Below, in pieces: positions 33,367 to 41,264 of a stretch of DNA of 64,000 bases (position 1 is the stretch's first letter; every line of letters starts with the position of its first letter). The position numbers were made by a program, and so were the translations under genes. Below the pieces are notes generated by a model that worked only from the letters and a program-made list of their open reading frames with translations, did not search any database and was not told where the DNA came from. Origin of the DNA: Oceanobacillus_B kapialis (GTDB lineage Bacteria > Bacillota > Bacilli > Bacillales > Amphibacillaceae); assembly GCF_042685265.1 (NCBI RefSeq), contig NZ_JBHUMX010000001.1. One strand, given 5' to 3'.

Positions 33367-34422
33367 TTATCGCATCCGATATTTCTTTTTCTGGTATTTA
33401 CTGATTTGCTTCCATTTATTCTTTTCCTCAATCATTGCCTTTTGGTTTTGCTTTCTTTTTTCATAGGCTAATTCACGTTGGAGTTTAAGATAACTATGGA
33501 ATCGATCCACAGATAGCTCCCCGCTATCAAGCGCTTCTTTCACACGACATCCTGGTTCTGTATCATGCCGGCAATCCGTAAAATGGCATGCTGCCTCGAG
33601 TGCTTCCACATCCTGAAATGCTGTGCCTATTGCTGTCTCGCCTTCCCATAACTGTAATTCCCTCATACCAGGCGTATCAATTAAGAGTCCACCATTTGGC
33701 AAACGAAACATTTCTCGATGGGTAGTAGTGTGCCGCCCCTTGCTATCATCTTCTCTAACCTCTTTTGTTTCTTGTACGTCTTCACCTAACAATGCATTTA
33801 TTAAAGTTGATTTCCCTACCCCGGATGAGCCAAGTAAAGCCCCCGTCTTGCCAGGGGTTAAATAAGACCGTACTTGCTCAAGCCCATCCCCCGTTTTACT
33901 ACTAACAGCGATAACCGGAACACCTATTGCAATTTCTTCTGTGGCAGAAACAACTTCTTTTAGTCTTTCCAACGTACACGAATCTTTTTTGGTTAAAAGA
34001 ATGACAGGGGAAGCCCCACTCTCGTAGGTAGATAGAATATAGCGTTCTATCCGCCGACTATTAAAATCATGATCAAGCGCATTTACGATCAATACTGTAT
34101 CCACATTAGCGGCAACTAATTGCGCCTCTGTTCGATCACCTGCAGCCTGTCGTACAAATTGACTAGTCCTAGGAAGCAACTGCTTAATTATTGCTTTACC
34201 TTCGTCATAAAGCTTTTCTACTTCAACCCAATCACCGACTGCAGGAAAATCAAGTGTACTAGTTGCAGTATGCAAATACCTCCCACTTACCTGTGCCAAG
34301 TATTCCATATCACCATCAGACAGGCGATAGCTATTTTTTTGTACCGTAATTACCCTCGCAAGCTTGTCACGTTCTAATTCTTCATTGGATCCGGCCCAAC
34401 CTATTTTATCTAAATTCGTCAA
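33367..34422 (-). CDS. rsgA: Ribosome small subunit-dependent GTPase A
   Basis: Circularly permuted GTPase checking 30S maturation (351 aa). OB-fold (about 35-110), then G4-like LLTKKD, G1 GSSGVGKS and G3 DTPGMRE in permuted order, then a zinc knuckle with CHFTDCRHDTEPGC. It is longer than the usual RsgA of about 290-300 aa (basic KYQKKKYRMR tail, extended N-terminus). It lies outside the prpC-prkC context typical of the main copy, so it may be a second paralogue. TTG start with AGGAGG. Confidence 0.92.
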   Translation of the reverse strand: MTNLDKIGWAGSNEELERDKLARVITVQKNSYRLSDGDMEYLAQVSGRYLHTATSTLDFPAVGDWVEVEKLYDEGKAIIKQLLPRTSQFVRQAAGDRTEAQLVAANVDTVLIVNALDHDFNSRRIERYILSTYESGASPVILLTKKDSCTLERLKEVVSATEEIAIGVPVIAVSSKTGDGLEQVRSYLTPGKTGALLGSSGVGKSTLINALLGEDVQETKEVREDDSKGRHTTTHREMFRLPNGGLLIDTPGMRELQLWEGETAIGTAFQDVEALEAACHFTDCRHDTEPGCRVKEALDSGELSVDRFHSYLKLQRELAYEKRKQNQKAMIEEKNKWKQISKYQKKKYRMR

Positions 34423-34441
34423 TACATTTCCTCCTGTTTTA

Positions 34442-34477
34442 GGAGGAACCGTCTCTATTTAACTTGAACGTTCCTCC
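34442..34477 (-). promoter_or_regulatory. Hairpin between leader ORF and rsgA
   Basis: GGAGGAAC (34442-34449) pairs with GTTCCTCC (34470-34477); the stop codon of the 22-codon ORF lies in the loop. It sits just before the rsgA ribosome-binding site and has no T run, so it is more likely a translational control or processing element than a terminator. Confidence 0.5.
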
Positions 34478-34527
34478 ATTTTGTGGTTATTGGTTTTGAT
34501 TTCTCTTTTGATTACATTTGCACTCAT
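34459..34527 (-). CDS. Short leader ORF upstream of rsgA (22 codons)
   Basis: Reads MSANVIKREIKTNNHKMEER plus two serines, then TAA. The ATG has AAAGGAG 9 nt upstream, as good a site as any in the window. The peptide is charged and shows no known domain. It ends inside a hairpin in front of rsgA, hinting at a leader peptide, but it could also be an independent small protein. No relative is known to me. Confidence 0.5.
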   Translation of the reverse strand: MSANVIKREIKTNNHKMEERSS

Positions 34528-34592
34528 AAACCATCACTCCTTTCAAAATGGATAAAACGCTTCATTACATTTTATCAATTTATAAATTTAAT

Positions 34593-34611
34593 GTGAGTAT
34601 TATACGCTCAC
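34593..34611. promoter_or_regulatory. Palindrome upstream of the rsgA leader ORF
   Basis: Arms GTGAG and CTCAC (34593-34597, 34607-34611) flank a minus-strand TATAAT (34599-34604). A repressor operator, or a 5' UTR hairpin of the transcript begun at the promoter just upstream. Confidence 0.4.
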
Positions 34612-34627
34612 TATTATTATTTCTACT

Positions 34628-34657
34628 TTTATAGTAAAAATTCCTTTTAAAATTCAA
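34628..34657 (-). promoter_or_regulatory. Likely promoter of the leader ORF-rsgA transcript
   Basis: On the minus strand TTGAAT (34652-34657), 18 nt, TATAAA (34628-34633). Confidence 0.45.
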
Positions 34658-34729
34658 TGAAAAATTTCAGGTTATAGTTGATTGAACCGCACCAATGCTT
34701 GATCGGCTCGAAATTAATACACTATAAAA

Positions 34730-34759
34730 AAAGAACTAGATGCAATGCATCCAGTTCTT
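34730..34759 (-). terminator. Terminator of the aldo/keto reductase gene
   Basis: Palindromic hairpin AAGAACT..AGTTCTT, followed on the minus strand by seven T, just beyond the stop codon. With the leader, palindrome and promoter it accounts for the 34423-34771 gap. Confidence 0.88.
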
Positions 34760-34771
34760 GCTACGTTGCTA

Positions 34772-35596
34772 TTATCGTTTGTTCATTTCACTTGGCTCTG
34801 CACCTTTGCGTTCATTACGGTCCAGCCCTTTGATTTCTTCCAAGTCTGCTTCACTTAGTTCAAAATCAAATACATCGAAGTTTTCCTCAATACGTGAAGG
34901 TGTCACAGATTTAGGAATGACAATATTGTTATACTGCAAGTGCCAGCGTAAAATAACTTGTGCTGGCGTTTTGCTGTATTTTTCCGCAATATCGGTTACT
35001 ACTTTATTATTTAATACCTCTCCACCCTGCATTAGCGGGCTCCATGCTTCAAGGTAAATATTATGCTTGTCACAGAAGTCTTTCAACTCTGCTTGTTGTA
35101 AGTATGGATGGCATTCTACCTGGTTCACCACAGGCACAACTTCACATTCATCTAATAGGCGCTCTAAATGGTCAATATTAAAGTTACATACTCCGATAGC
35201 TTTTACACGGCCATCTTTGTACAATTTTTCTAAGGCTTTATATGTTTCCACATATTGATCAAATTTCGGTGTTGGCCAGTGGATTAAATAAAGATCCACA
35301 TAGTCCAGTCCCAATTTTTCAAGACTTGCATCAAATGCCTTTAATGTATTTTCATAGCCTTGGTCACTGTTCCAAACTTTTGTCGTAATGAACAGTTCTT
35401 CACGCGGGACATTTTTATTAGCAATTGCTTTTCCCACACCATTTTCATTTGCATAAACTTTTGCTGTATCAATGGATCTGTAGCCAACCTCTAACGCTTT
35501 TTCTACAGCAGGAGTTGCTTCCTCATCAGGCACCTGCCAAACGCCGAATCCAAGCTGTGGCATTTTTAATCCATTATTTAGAGTTACATACTGCAT
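34772..35596 (-). CDS. Aldo/keto reductase
   Basis: NADPH-dependent carbonyl reductase (274 aa) of the AKR5/YvgN-YtbE type. GYRSIDTAKVYANENGVG holds the catalytic Asp and Tyr; Lys is in FITTKVWNSDQGYE; His in DLYLIHWPTP. NADPH site: IPKSVTPSRIEEN. Relatives in B. subtilis reduce glyoxal and methylglyoxal. Single gene with own terminator. Confidence 0.9.
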   Translation of the reverse strand: MQYVTLNNGLKMPQLGFGVWQVPDEEATPAVEKALEVGYRSIDTAKVYANENGVGKAIANKNVPREELFITTKVWNSDQGYENTLKAFDASLEKLGLDYVDLYLIHWPTPKFDQYVETYKALEKLYKDGRVKAIGVCNFNIDHLERLLDECEVVPVVNQVECHPYLQQAELKDFCDKHNIYLEAWSPLMQGGEVLNNKVVTDIAEKYSKTPAQVILRWHLQYNNIVIPKSVTPSRIEENFDVFDFELSEADLEEIKGLDRNERKGAEPSEMNKR

Positions 35597-35660
35597 TGTT
35601 CAACTTCCCTTCCATTGAAATGTAGCTATTTTATCATACTATTTGAAAAAGAACGTACTC

Positions 35661-36140
35661 TTATGCTTCGTCATCTGTTAACTCTTTATTTTTTCGATAA
35701 GAACGTTTGAGGGAAATATAATCAAATAAGAAGAAGAATATAATAAAGAAAACGGATGGGCCTATGATGTCCAGCCAATCTTCCATATTAGATGGTTTAC
35801 CATTAATTAGAAAGGTCACTAAGAAAAAGGCAACACCTGAAAAAAGTGCAGCAATTAACCTGACCTTTCGCTCTTTCTTATATTGTTTCTGATTATACAC
35901 ATTTGTGAATTCAATCCCTGAAAAGATATAACGAAGATAGGTATAGCACAGGATAAAAAGAAAAACCATTGTAAGAGTGAAAGTAAGATCAATATCTCCT
36001 ACATCTAACCAATAGATGTTTAACCCTAAAAATATTAAAGCCCCAACAGCCAAAATAACCGCACTTTCTCCCAAAAAATAAAGAATTCGGGTCCGCTTGT
36101 ATTCGTCATCAGGCAATAAATAATTTAAAAAAGAACGCAT
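35661..36140 (-). CDS. Membrane protein paired with an XRE regulator
   Basis: About 159 residues from the start chosen, four transmembrane segments (ILYFLGESAVILAVGALIFL; FTLTMVFLFILCYTYLRYIF; LIAALFSGVAFFLVTFLI; GPSVFFIIFFFLFDYISL) and a basic-acidic tail. Family not recognised. The start ATG at 36140 is one base after the stop of the XRE gene and has GGGAGGG upstream. Such regulator and membrane-protein pairs are frequent in Firmicutes; the role is unknown. Confidence 0.75.
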   Translation of the reverse strand: MRSFLNYLLPDDEYKRTRILYFLGESAVILAVGALIFLGLNIYWLDVGDIDLTFTLTMVFLFILCYTYLRYIFSGIEFTNVYNQKQYKKERKVRLIAALFSGVAFFLVTFLINGKPSNMEDWLDIIGPSVFFIIFFFLFDYISLKRSYRKNKELTDDEA

Positions 36141-36141
36141 G

Positions 36142-36336
36142 TTAAAAACCCTCCCAAAATAGTTCATCCAACGTCTTCCCAAGCTCTTTGCAAATCGCGA
36201 TGCATAAATTAAGACTTGGATTGTATTCTCCTTTTTCTATAAGGCCGATCGTTTGTCTTGTGGCCTTGACCCTGCTTGCAAGCTGCTCCTGGGTCCAACC
36301 CTTTTCCATTCTCGCTAACTTTATTTTATTTACCAT
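36142..36336 (-). CDS. Small XRE-family transcriptional regulator
   Basis: 64 residues, almost only a helix-turn-helix: KIKLARMEKGWTQEQLASRV, then ATRQTIGLIEKGEYNPSLNL. This Cro/CI-type minimal regulator likely represses its own operon with the downstream membrane protein. The AT-rich stretch 36350-36415 in front holds repeated ATATACATTACATATGT-like segments that could be operators. Confidence 0.9.
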   Translation of the reverse strand: MVNKIKLARMEKGWTQEQLASRVKATRQTIGLIEKGEYNPSLNLCIAICKELGKTLDELFWEGF

Positions 36337-36349
36337 GGAAATCCCTCTT

Positions 36350-36415
36350 TAGTAAGATATACATTACATATGTTATTTATATATTACATTAGTTAGATAT
36401 ATATTGCAATATGTG
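36350..36415. promoter_or_regulatory. Candidate operator region of the XRE gene
   Basis: Three similar AT-rich segments (about 36357-36373, 36379-36391, 36399-36416) of the type ATAT-N4-6-ATATGT in close spacing just upstream of the regulator start. The assignment rests only on position and repetition. Confidence 0.3.
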
Positions 36416-36420
36416 ATAAA

Positions 36421-36568
36421 TGAAACTTAATTGGGGGGCTCCCCCTCTATTCCCTACCTTATATTAGTTGCACAATCGAACCTTTACTGGAAGTTGATCC
36501 CCTACTTAGATTGCTTAATACTTCACGATTTTTTAAATTGGTAATTACTTCCAGTTAAGGTAGGATAA
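36421..36568. repeat. Structured intergenic element, copy B
   Basis: Head hairpin GGGGG/CCCCC (about 36434-36445); closing stem CCTACCTTA (36453-36461) with TAAGGTAGG (36556-36564); outer stem ACTGGAAGT (36486-36494) with ACTTCCAGT (36547-36555). Compared with copy A one pair changes from C-G to A-T while the stem is kept. The inner stem is weak in this copy. It lies between the XRE operator region and the ABC-F terminator. Confidence 0.7.
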
Positions 36569-36602
36569 AAAAAGACCTGCCAGTTGAGATACTGACAAGC
36601 CT
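36569..36602 (-). terminator. Terminator of the ABC-F gene
   Basis: On the minus strand CTTGTCAGT pairs with ACTGGCAGG (with wobbles), six-base loop, then seven T. Confidence 0.75.
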
Positions 36603-36613
36603 TTCTGTTTAAT

Positions 36614-38251
36614 TTACTCTTCATTTCTCTCCAACCATTTTTCTCTCGCAAACGTATAATTACCTTCAAATCGTGTAAGCTCTTGATCTGCAAGTAGATA
36701 GGTAACTGGAAATAAACGATCAAGAAAATAGCGATCATGAGAGACGGTTATTATTGTTCCTTCAAACTGTTCTAGTGCCTCTTCAAGTACTTCCTTTGAT
36801 TCGATATCCAAATGATTGGTTGGTTCATCTAATAAGAGAAGATTATGTTTTTGGTACACAAGTTCTGCTAAGCGTAGCCGCATTCTTTCCCCACCACTCA
36901 GCTGCTTTACTCTTTTAAAAACACTTGGTCCGTAAAATAGAAAGGAGGCCAAAAACCCTCTAGCTTCTCCCTCTGATACTGCAACATGTTCACGGAATTC
37001 ATCCAAAACCGTTCTATCGGCATCCATTTCTAGTGTGTGCTGAGAAAGGTAGCCAATGGAAAGATTGCTTCCTTGTTTCACCTCACCCTGATCAGCTTGC
37101 TCTTTACCACGGATTAACTCAAGCAATGTAGTTTTCCCTGCTCCATTTTCTCCGATCAGTGCTACCCTATCTCGAAAGCGTACTAAAAGAGATAAACCCT
37201 GAAATAAGCTCTTGTTCCCAAATTGCTTTGAAACGTTATCCAGCTTTATTACTTCTTTTCCACTTCGTTTCTCCATTTCGAAATCTAAATTCATCTTTTT
37301 CTGATCGATAATAGGTCGTTTTATAAGCGTAAGTCGTTCGAGAGCTTTCTCCATGCTTTTTGCCCGCCTATGTAACCCATCATTAGGAGGGTTAGCCTGG
37401 TTTGCCCATTCCTTTAGCCGTTTTATGGTTTCCTTCATTTTACGGATCTTTTTTTGTTGGTCTTCATATTGCTGGAATTCTCGCAACAGCCTCGATTCTC
37501 TTTCCTTCACAAATTGGGAATAATTCGTGTGATACTTAATAAGCTCTCCTTGATCCATTTCCAGAATCGACGTTATTGTTTCATCAAGAAAATAACGATC
37601 ATGGGAAACGATAAGCACCGTCCCTTCATATTTTTGAATAAACGTGGTTAGCCATTCTATTGCTAAAAAGTCAAGGTGATTAGTTGGTTCATCTAGCAAT
37701 AGGAGCTCTGGGGCTGCCAATAGCAGTTGAGCCAAGCCCACTTTCGTCTTCTCCCCACCGCTAAGCTCTGCCCATTTTTTATCCTCCAACTCAGCTATTT
37801 GCAATCCATTTAACACCTGACGCACCTTGGCATCCATTTCGTACCCGCCATCCTGCTGAAATTGATCCAGTAAAGCACCATAGCTTTTCATATAACGTTC
37901 CAGCTTAACTGTATCTTTTTCCTCAACCATGTGTTGTTCTAATTTGTTCAATTTCTCTCGTACTATATTCAACTCTTCAAAGACATCATACAACAATGTT
38001 TGCACAGTCTGGGCATCATCTTTCACGGCAATTTGCTTTAATAGGCCTGTTTTAAGTCCTTTTTTCCACGAAATGACGCCGCTTTCCGGGTCAGTTTTCT
38101 TTGCTATTAAATTCAATAGGCTGGTTTTTCCTTCCCCATTTCTTCCAATAAGTCCAATTCGTTCATTTTGCTTAATTTCTACATTTATATTTTCAAAAAT
38201 AGTATTTGCACCAATCACTTGGGTAACATTACGTAAGCTGCATAATATCAT
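36614..38251 (-). CDS. ABC-F family ribosome-protection ATPase
   Basis: Soluble twin-ATPase of the ABC-F family (545 aa), which acts in the ribosomal E site and in many members dislodges antibiotics. Domain 1: Walker A GRNGEGKT, signature LSGGEKTK, Walker B LLLLDEPTNHLD. Linker with ERESRLLREFQQYEDQQKK and helices to about residue 310. Domain 2: Walker A GENGAGKT, signature LSGGERMR, LLLLDEPTNHLD. No membrane domain. Size and linker resemble the Vga/VmlR group, but its drug range is not readable. The upstream leader peptide and terminator strongly suggest antibiotic-induced expression. Confidence 0.88.
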   Translation of the reverse strand: MILCSLRNVTQVIGANTIFENINVEIKQNERIGLIGRNGEGKTSLLNLIAKKTDPESGVISWKKGLKTGLLKQIAVKDDAQTVQTLLYDVFEELNIVREKLNKLEQHMVEEKDTVKLERYMKSYGALLDQFQQDGGYEMDAKVRQVLNGLQIAELEDKKWAELSGGEKTKVGLAQLLLAAPELLLLDEPTNHLDFLAIEWLTTFIQKYEGTVLIVSHDRYFLDETITSILEMDQGELIKYHTNYSQFVKERESRLLREFQQYEDQQKKIRKMKETIKRLKEWANQANPPNDGLHRRAKSMEKALERLTLIKRPIIDQKKMNLDFEMEKRSGKEVIKLDNVSKQFGNKSLFQGLSLLVRFRDRVALIGENGAGKTTLLELIRGKEQADQGEVKQGSNLSIGYLSQHTLEMDADRTVLDEFREHVAVSEGEARGFLASFLFYGPSVFKRVKQLSGGERMRLRLAELVYQKHNLLLLDEPTNHLDIESKEVLEEALEQFEGTIITVSHDRYFLDRLFPVTYLLADQELTRFEGNYTFAREKWLERNEE

Positions 38252-38366
38252 TTTATTTGCCTCCTGTTAAAGAGACACCCCTACCTCAATAGGTCATATT
38301 TTGCCCCAATGGATCAATTCTCAAATTCGATCTGCTTGCGCGAAAATATTCAGAAATATCCACGTT

Positions 38367-38404
38367 AAAAAAAGACGACAAAGAGCAACCGCTCCCTATC
38401 GTCT
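38367..38404 (-). terminator. Leader attenuator terminator of the ABC-F gene
   Basis: AGACGA (38373-38378) pairs with TCGTCT (38399-38404), with an inner GAGC/GCTC pairing, followed on the minus strand by seven T. It lies 42 nt after the leader peptide stop and about 115 nt before the ABC-F start, as expected for an antibiotic-responsive attenuator. Confidence 0.85.
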
Positions 38405-38445
38405 CATATACGTAGCAGGTAGATGTCTCTTACTGGTTTTTTCCA

Positions 38446-38559
38446 TTATTTTACTCCTAAAATAGACATACGTGTCCCTTGTGTAAAATTGATGGAAAAA
38501 AGCGCATAACAAATCCAAAGATATTCTCTAAATTTAGCCATGCTTCCAGTACGATTCAT
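38446..38559 (-). CDS. Leader peptide of the ABC-F gene (37 codons)
   Basis: Begins MNRTGSMAKFREYLWICYAL and ends in GTRMSILGVK. AAGGAGGTG lies upstream at good spacing. The position between a promoter and an intrinsic terminator ahead of an ABC-F gene fits a regulatory uORF on which a drug-stalled ribosome would favour antitermination. The segment AAGAGACA just after the stop (about 38422-38429) is complementary to TGTCTCTT just upstream of the ABC-F ribosome-binding site. The peptide matches no leader known to me. Confidence 0.75.
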   Translation of the reverse strand: MNRTGSMAKFREYLWICYALFSINFTQGTRMSILGVK

Positions 38560-38590
38560 CTAACCCACCTCCTTAATTTATTCTATTTAA

Positions 38591-38620
38591 AGCATACTTC
38601 ATAATAATCTAACGAGTCAA
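38591..38620 (-). promoter_or_regulatory. Promoter of the ABC-F leader
   Basis: On the minus strand TTGACT (38615-38620), 18 nt, TATGCT (38591-38596), ending about 30 nt before the leader peptide start. Confidence 0.55.
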
Positions 38621-38643
38621 GGCATGATTCGATAGCTACTACT

Positions 38644-39156
38644 TTACCCCTCGTTCCAAACTATTTCACCTGAAAGGTTTAGATGGTCTATCTTTACATC
38701 AAAATGGTGCTTACTGTAGAAATGCTTTAATCGATTTACATGGCCGAAATCTCGTTCTACAATGTCTCCGGTAATGTATTGCATGTTTTCTTCTCTAGCT
38801 AATTCCTTCAAATGCTTCATAAGTACAGAACCAAAGCCTTTATTTTGAACTCCTTTAATATCAGCAATATGGAGGGTTGAATCATCCCGAAACTCAGCCT
38901 GTATAACTGAATCCCAATCCCCGCGGAAAGGCTTTGTACATTCGTGTAGCATCAGCTGACAATTCTCTTTACTTTTATCCGCATAAATAATCACCCATTG
39001 AGCTTCATTTGCTTTGTCAATACTAACAATTTCAGATCTCTTGGCAATTTCCTTCATGTTGTGCTGCATCCTGTGTAACTGTATCTCTAATGAATCTAAT
39101 TCTTCCTTTAGTTCTTCTTTGCCTTTTTCTTCCTCCAAAAATGCAGAATAAACCAT
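38644..39156 (-). CDS. GNAT family acetyltransferase with N-terminal coiled coil
   Basis: 170 residues from the start chosen. Residues 5-45 form a charged helix likely to be a coiled coil (EEEKGKEELKEELDSLEIQL). The C-terminal part is a GNAT domain: IADIKGVQNKGFGSVLMKHL contains the acetyl-CoA loop (NKGFGS), then RLKHFYSKHHFDV. Substrate unknown. AAAGGTGAT lies before the ATG at 39156; a GTG three codons earlier is possible. Confidence 0.72.
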   Translation of the reverse strand: MVYSAFLEEEKGKEELKEELDSLEIQLHRMQHNMKEIAKRSEIVSIDKANEAQWVIIYADKSKENCQLMLHECTKPFRGDWDSVIQAEFRDDSTLHIADIKGVQNKGFGSVLMKHLKELAREENMQYITGDIVERDFGHVNRLKHFYSKHHFDVKIDHLNLSGEIVWNEG

Positions 39157-39271
39157 ATATATCACCTTTACTTATTATTAAGTTTCAAACACACAATTTG
39201 CTATTCTACAGGATATTCACCCCCCAATGCAAGTATCTGAAAATTATTTTTCATAAAATTTACAATAGTAC

Positions 39272-39298
39272 TTAAGACTTAGAAAAGTTTGCCGATAT
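39272..39298 (+). promoter_or_regulatory. SigD-type promoter of the chemoreceptor gene
   Basis: TTAA (39272-39275), 15 nt, GCCGATAT (39291-39298). The -10 is an exact match to the SigD consensus (TAAA, 15 nt, GCCGATAT), fitting a chemotaxis gene. Confidence 0.75.
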
Positions 39299-39338
39299 TA
39301 AAAATAAACGTTTTTTTCTGAAAACTGGGGGTCATGTT

Positions 39339-41120
39339 GTGAAACTAAAGAAAGCAAACAAACCAAAGAAAGTAAGAAATAATGCGAGTAAAAACAAGAG
39401 CCAATCTAAATTACGTTATAAATTTGGCTGGCGTAATGTAAAAATCGGTCGCAAATACATGACCGTCTTCTTTTTTACATTGCTTCTGTTTATTGCTTCG
39501 GCGTGTATTGTATTTTTCCTATTAACCAAGGGGCAAGACGATATTAAAGCAATTGAAAATAGCAGTTCACGTGTAAATGATATGGCTGATATGGCATATC
39601 TTATTCAAGCAAAGGATGTGCAGATCGCTGATTATGTCCTTACAGAAAATGAAAAGTATATTGAGCAATTTAACCAATATCAGGAAGAATTCTCCGCTTT
39701 AGCAGAAAAGCTTGAACCCACCATGAAAACCGATGATCAGCGCAGTAATTTTAATGCCATTGTGAGTAACAATGAATCAAATGACCGGGCGTTTAAGGAA
39801 GAAATTATTCCTTCTATAGAAGAAGGTCAATCCATTATGGCAAATTCCCTGCGTGCCTACACGTCCAGGTTAAGAACAGAAACGATTGAGCATGTAGATG
39901 AACTGATTGCTATGATTAATGAGGATCAGCAAACCGCTGTTCAGAATGCCCAGTCTAGTATACAAAACAGCACAATAACCCTAGGGCTTGCCACCATTCT
40001 TGCAGCATTAATCGGCATTCCCTTAATGATCATCATTAGTAGAATTATTACGAAAAACCTGAAGAAAGTGGTAAAGGTAACGTATGAGGTTGCAAATGGA
40101 AATTTAAAAGTGTCAGATATGGATTACAGTGGTAAAGACGAGATTGGTCAATTAGCTGAATCTGTTAATAAGATGAAAGGGAATATCCACAATATTTTAG
40201 TGAAAGTTGCCGATGCTTCCAATTCAGTCTCCTCCAGAAGTGAAGTTCTTACACTATCTGCTAAAGAAGTTAGTGAAGGAAACACACAAATAGCCACTAC
40301 AATGGAAGAGCTAACGACGGGTGCTGAAACGCAAGCCAACAGTGCTTCAGAGCTATCAGAAAACATGAATGACTTTGTTAAGAAAGTTGAGCTATCTGAG
40401 CAAAACGGTCAGGAATCTGTCAAAAATTCCAATCAAGTTCTGGAACTTACAAAAGAAGGTACTGCACTAATGAATAAATCTGTAGCACAAATGAAGCAAA
40501 TTGATACCATTGTTTCTACTTCAGTTGAAAAAGTTCAAGGGCTTGATAAGCAATCTAATGAAATTTCTCAGCTTGTTCTTGTCATTAAAGATATTGCCGA
40601 TCAGACAAACCTCCTTTCATTGAATGCAGCAATAGAAGCCGCAAGAGCAGGAGAGCACGGAAAAGGATTCGCAGTTGTTGCTGATGAGGTACGAAAGCTT
40701 TCAGAACAAGTGGCAGAGTCAGTTGGAGAGATAACAAGGATTGTGCAACGTATTCAAGCTGAAACAACGGAAGTAGTTGGTTCGTTAAATGTAGGATATA
40801 AAGAGGTACAGCAAGGAACTAAGCAAATTGAAGAAACTGGCCAGAACTTTAACTCGATCGATCAATCCGTTACTGAAATGACCAAGAAGATATCGTTTAT
40901 TTCCGAAAATCTAAGGGATATTTCTAAAAATAGTAAAGATATGAATCATTTAATTGAAGAAATAGCTTCCGTCTCTGAAGAATCAGCTGCTGGAGTAGAG
41001 CAGGCTGCAGCTTCTGCACAGGAAACATCCAGTTCCATGGAGGAAGTATCATACAGTGCAGATGAATTAGCCAAATTAGCAGAGCAATTAAATAAGGAAC
41101 TAAAAGTATTTAAGCTGTAG
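39339..41120 (+). CDS. Methyl-accepting chemotaxis protein
   Basis: Transmembrane chemoreceptor (593 aa). A basic N-terminal tail of 40 residues, unusually long, precedes TM1 at 41-62. A helical extracytoplasmic sensor of about 145 residues follows, then TM2 at about 210-232 and a HAMP domain. The signalling tip IADQTNLLSLNAAIEAARAG and the downstream EHGKGFAVVADEVRKLSEQV are intact. GTG start with a weak GGGGGT site. The ligand is unknown. Confidence 0.94.
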   Translation: MKLKKANKPKKVRNNASKNKSQSKLRYKFGWRNVKIGRKYMTVFFFTLLLFIASACIVFFLLTKGQDDIKAIENSSSRVNDMADMAYLIQAKDVQIADYVLTENEKYIEQFNQYQEEFSALAEKLEPTMKTDDQRSNFNAIVSNNESNDRAFKEEIIPSIEEGQSIMANSLRAYTSRLRTETIEHVDELIAMINEDQQTAVQNAQSSIQNSTITLGLATILAALIGIPLMIIISRIITKNLKKVVKVTYEVANGNLKVSDMDYSGKDEIGQLAESVNKMKGNIHNILVKVADASNSVSSRSEVLTLSAKEVSEGNTQIATTMEELTTGAETQANSASELSENMNDFVKKVELSEQNGQESVKNSNQVLELTKEGTALMNKSVAQMKQIDTIVSTSVEKVQGLDKQSNEISQLVLVIKDIADQTNLLSLNAAIEAARAGEHGKGFAVVADEVRKLSEQVAESVGEITRIVQRIQAETTEVVGSLNVGYKEVQQGTKQIEETGQNFNSIDQSVTEMTKKISFISENLRDISKNSKDMNHLIEEIASVSEESAAGVEQAAASAQETSSSMEEVSYSADELAKLAEQLNKELKVFKL

Positions 41121-41175
41121 ACTTTATTTGTTTTCCAATTAGATGCTAGTAATGAGACCTTACATGCACGTAAAA

Positions 41176-41217
41176 AGATGCCGAACGATCATTTAGACGA
41201 TTGATCGCTCGGCATCT
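41176..41217. terminator. Bidirectional terminator
   Basis: AGATGCCGA (41176-41184) with TCGGCATCT (41209-41217), and an inner CGATCA/TGATCG pairing, between the convergent chemoreceptor and tag genes. Confidence 0.85.
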
Positions 41218-41264
41218 CCATTTTTTCCCTATCCCTAATTATAGTTGCACTGGAACAGGTTTTA

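Noticed and set aside
35661..36336. XRE regulator plus small protein as a toxin-antitoxin pair
   Set aside because: The partner is a four-span membrane protein without toxin motifs; an ordinary regulator and target pair is more likely.
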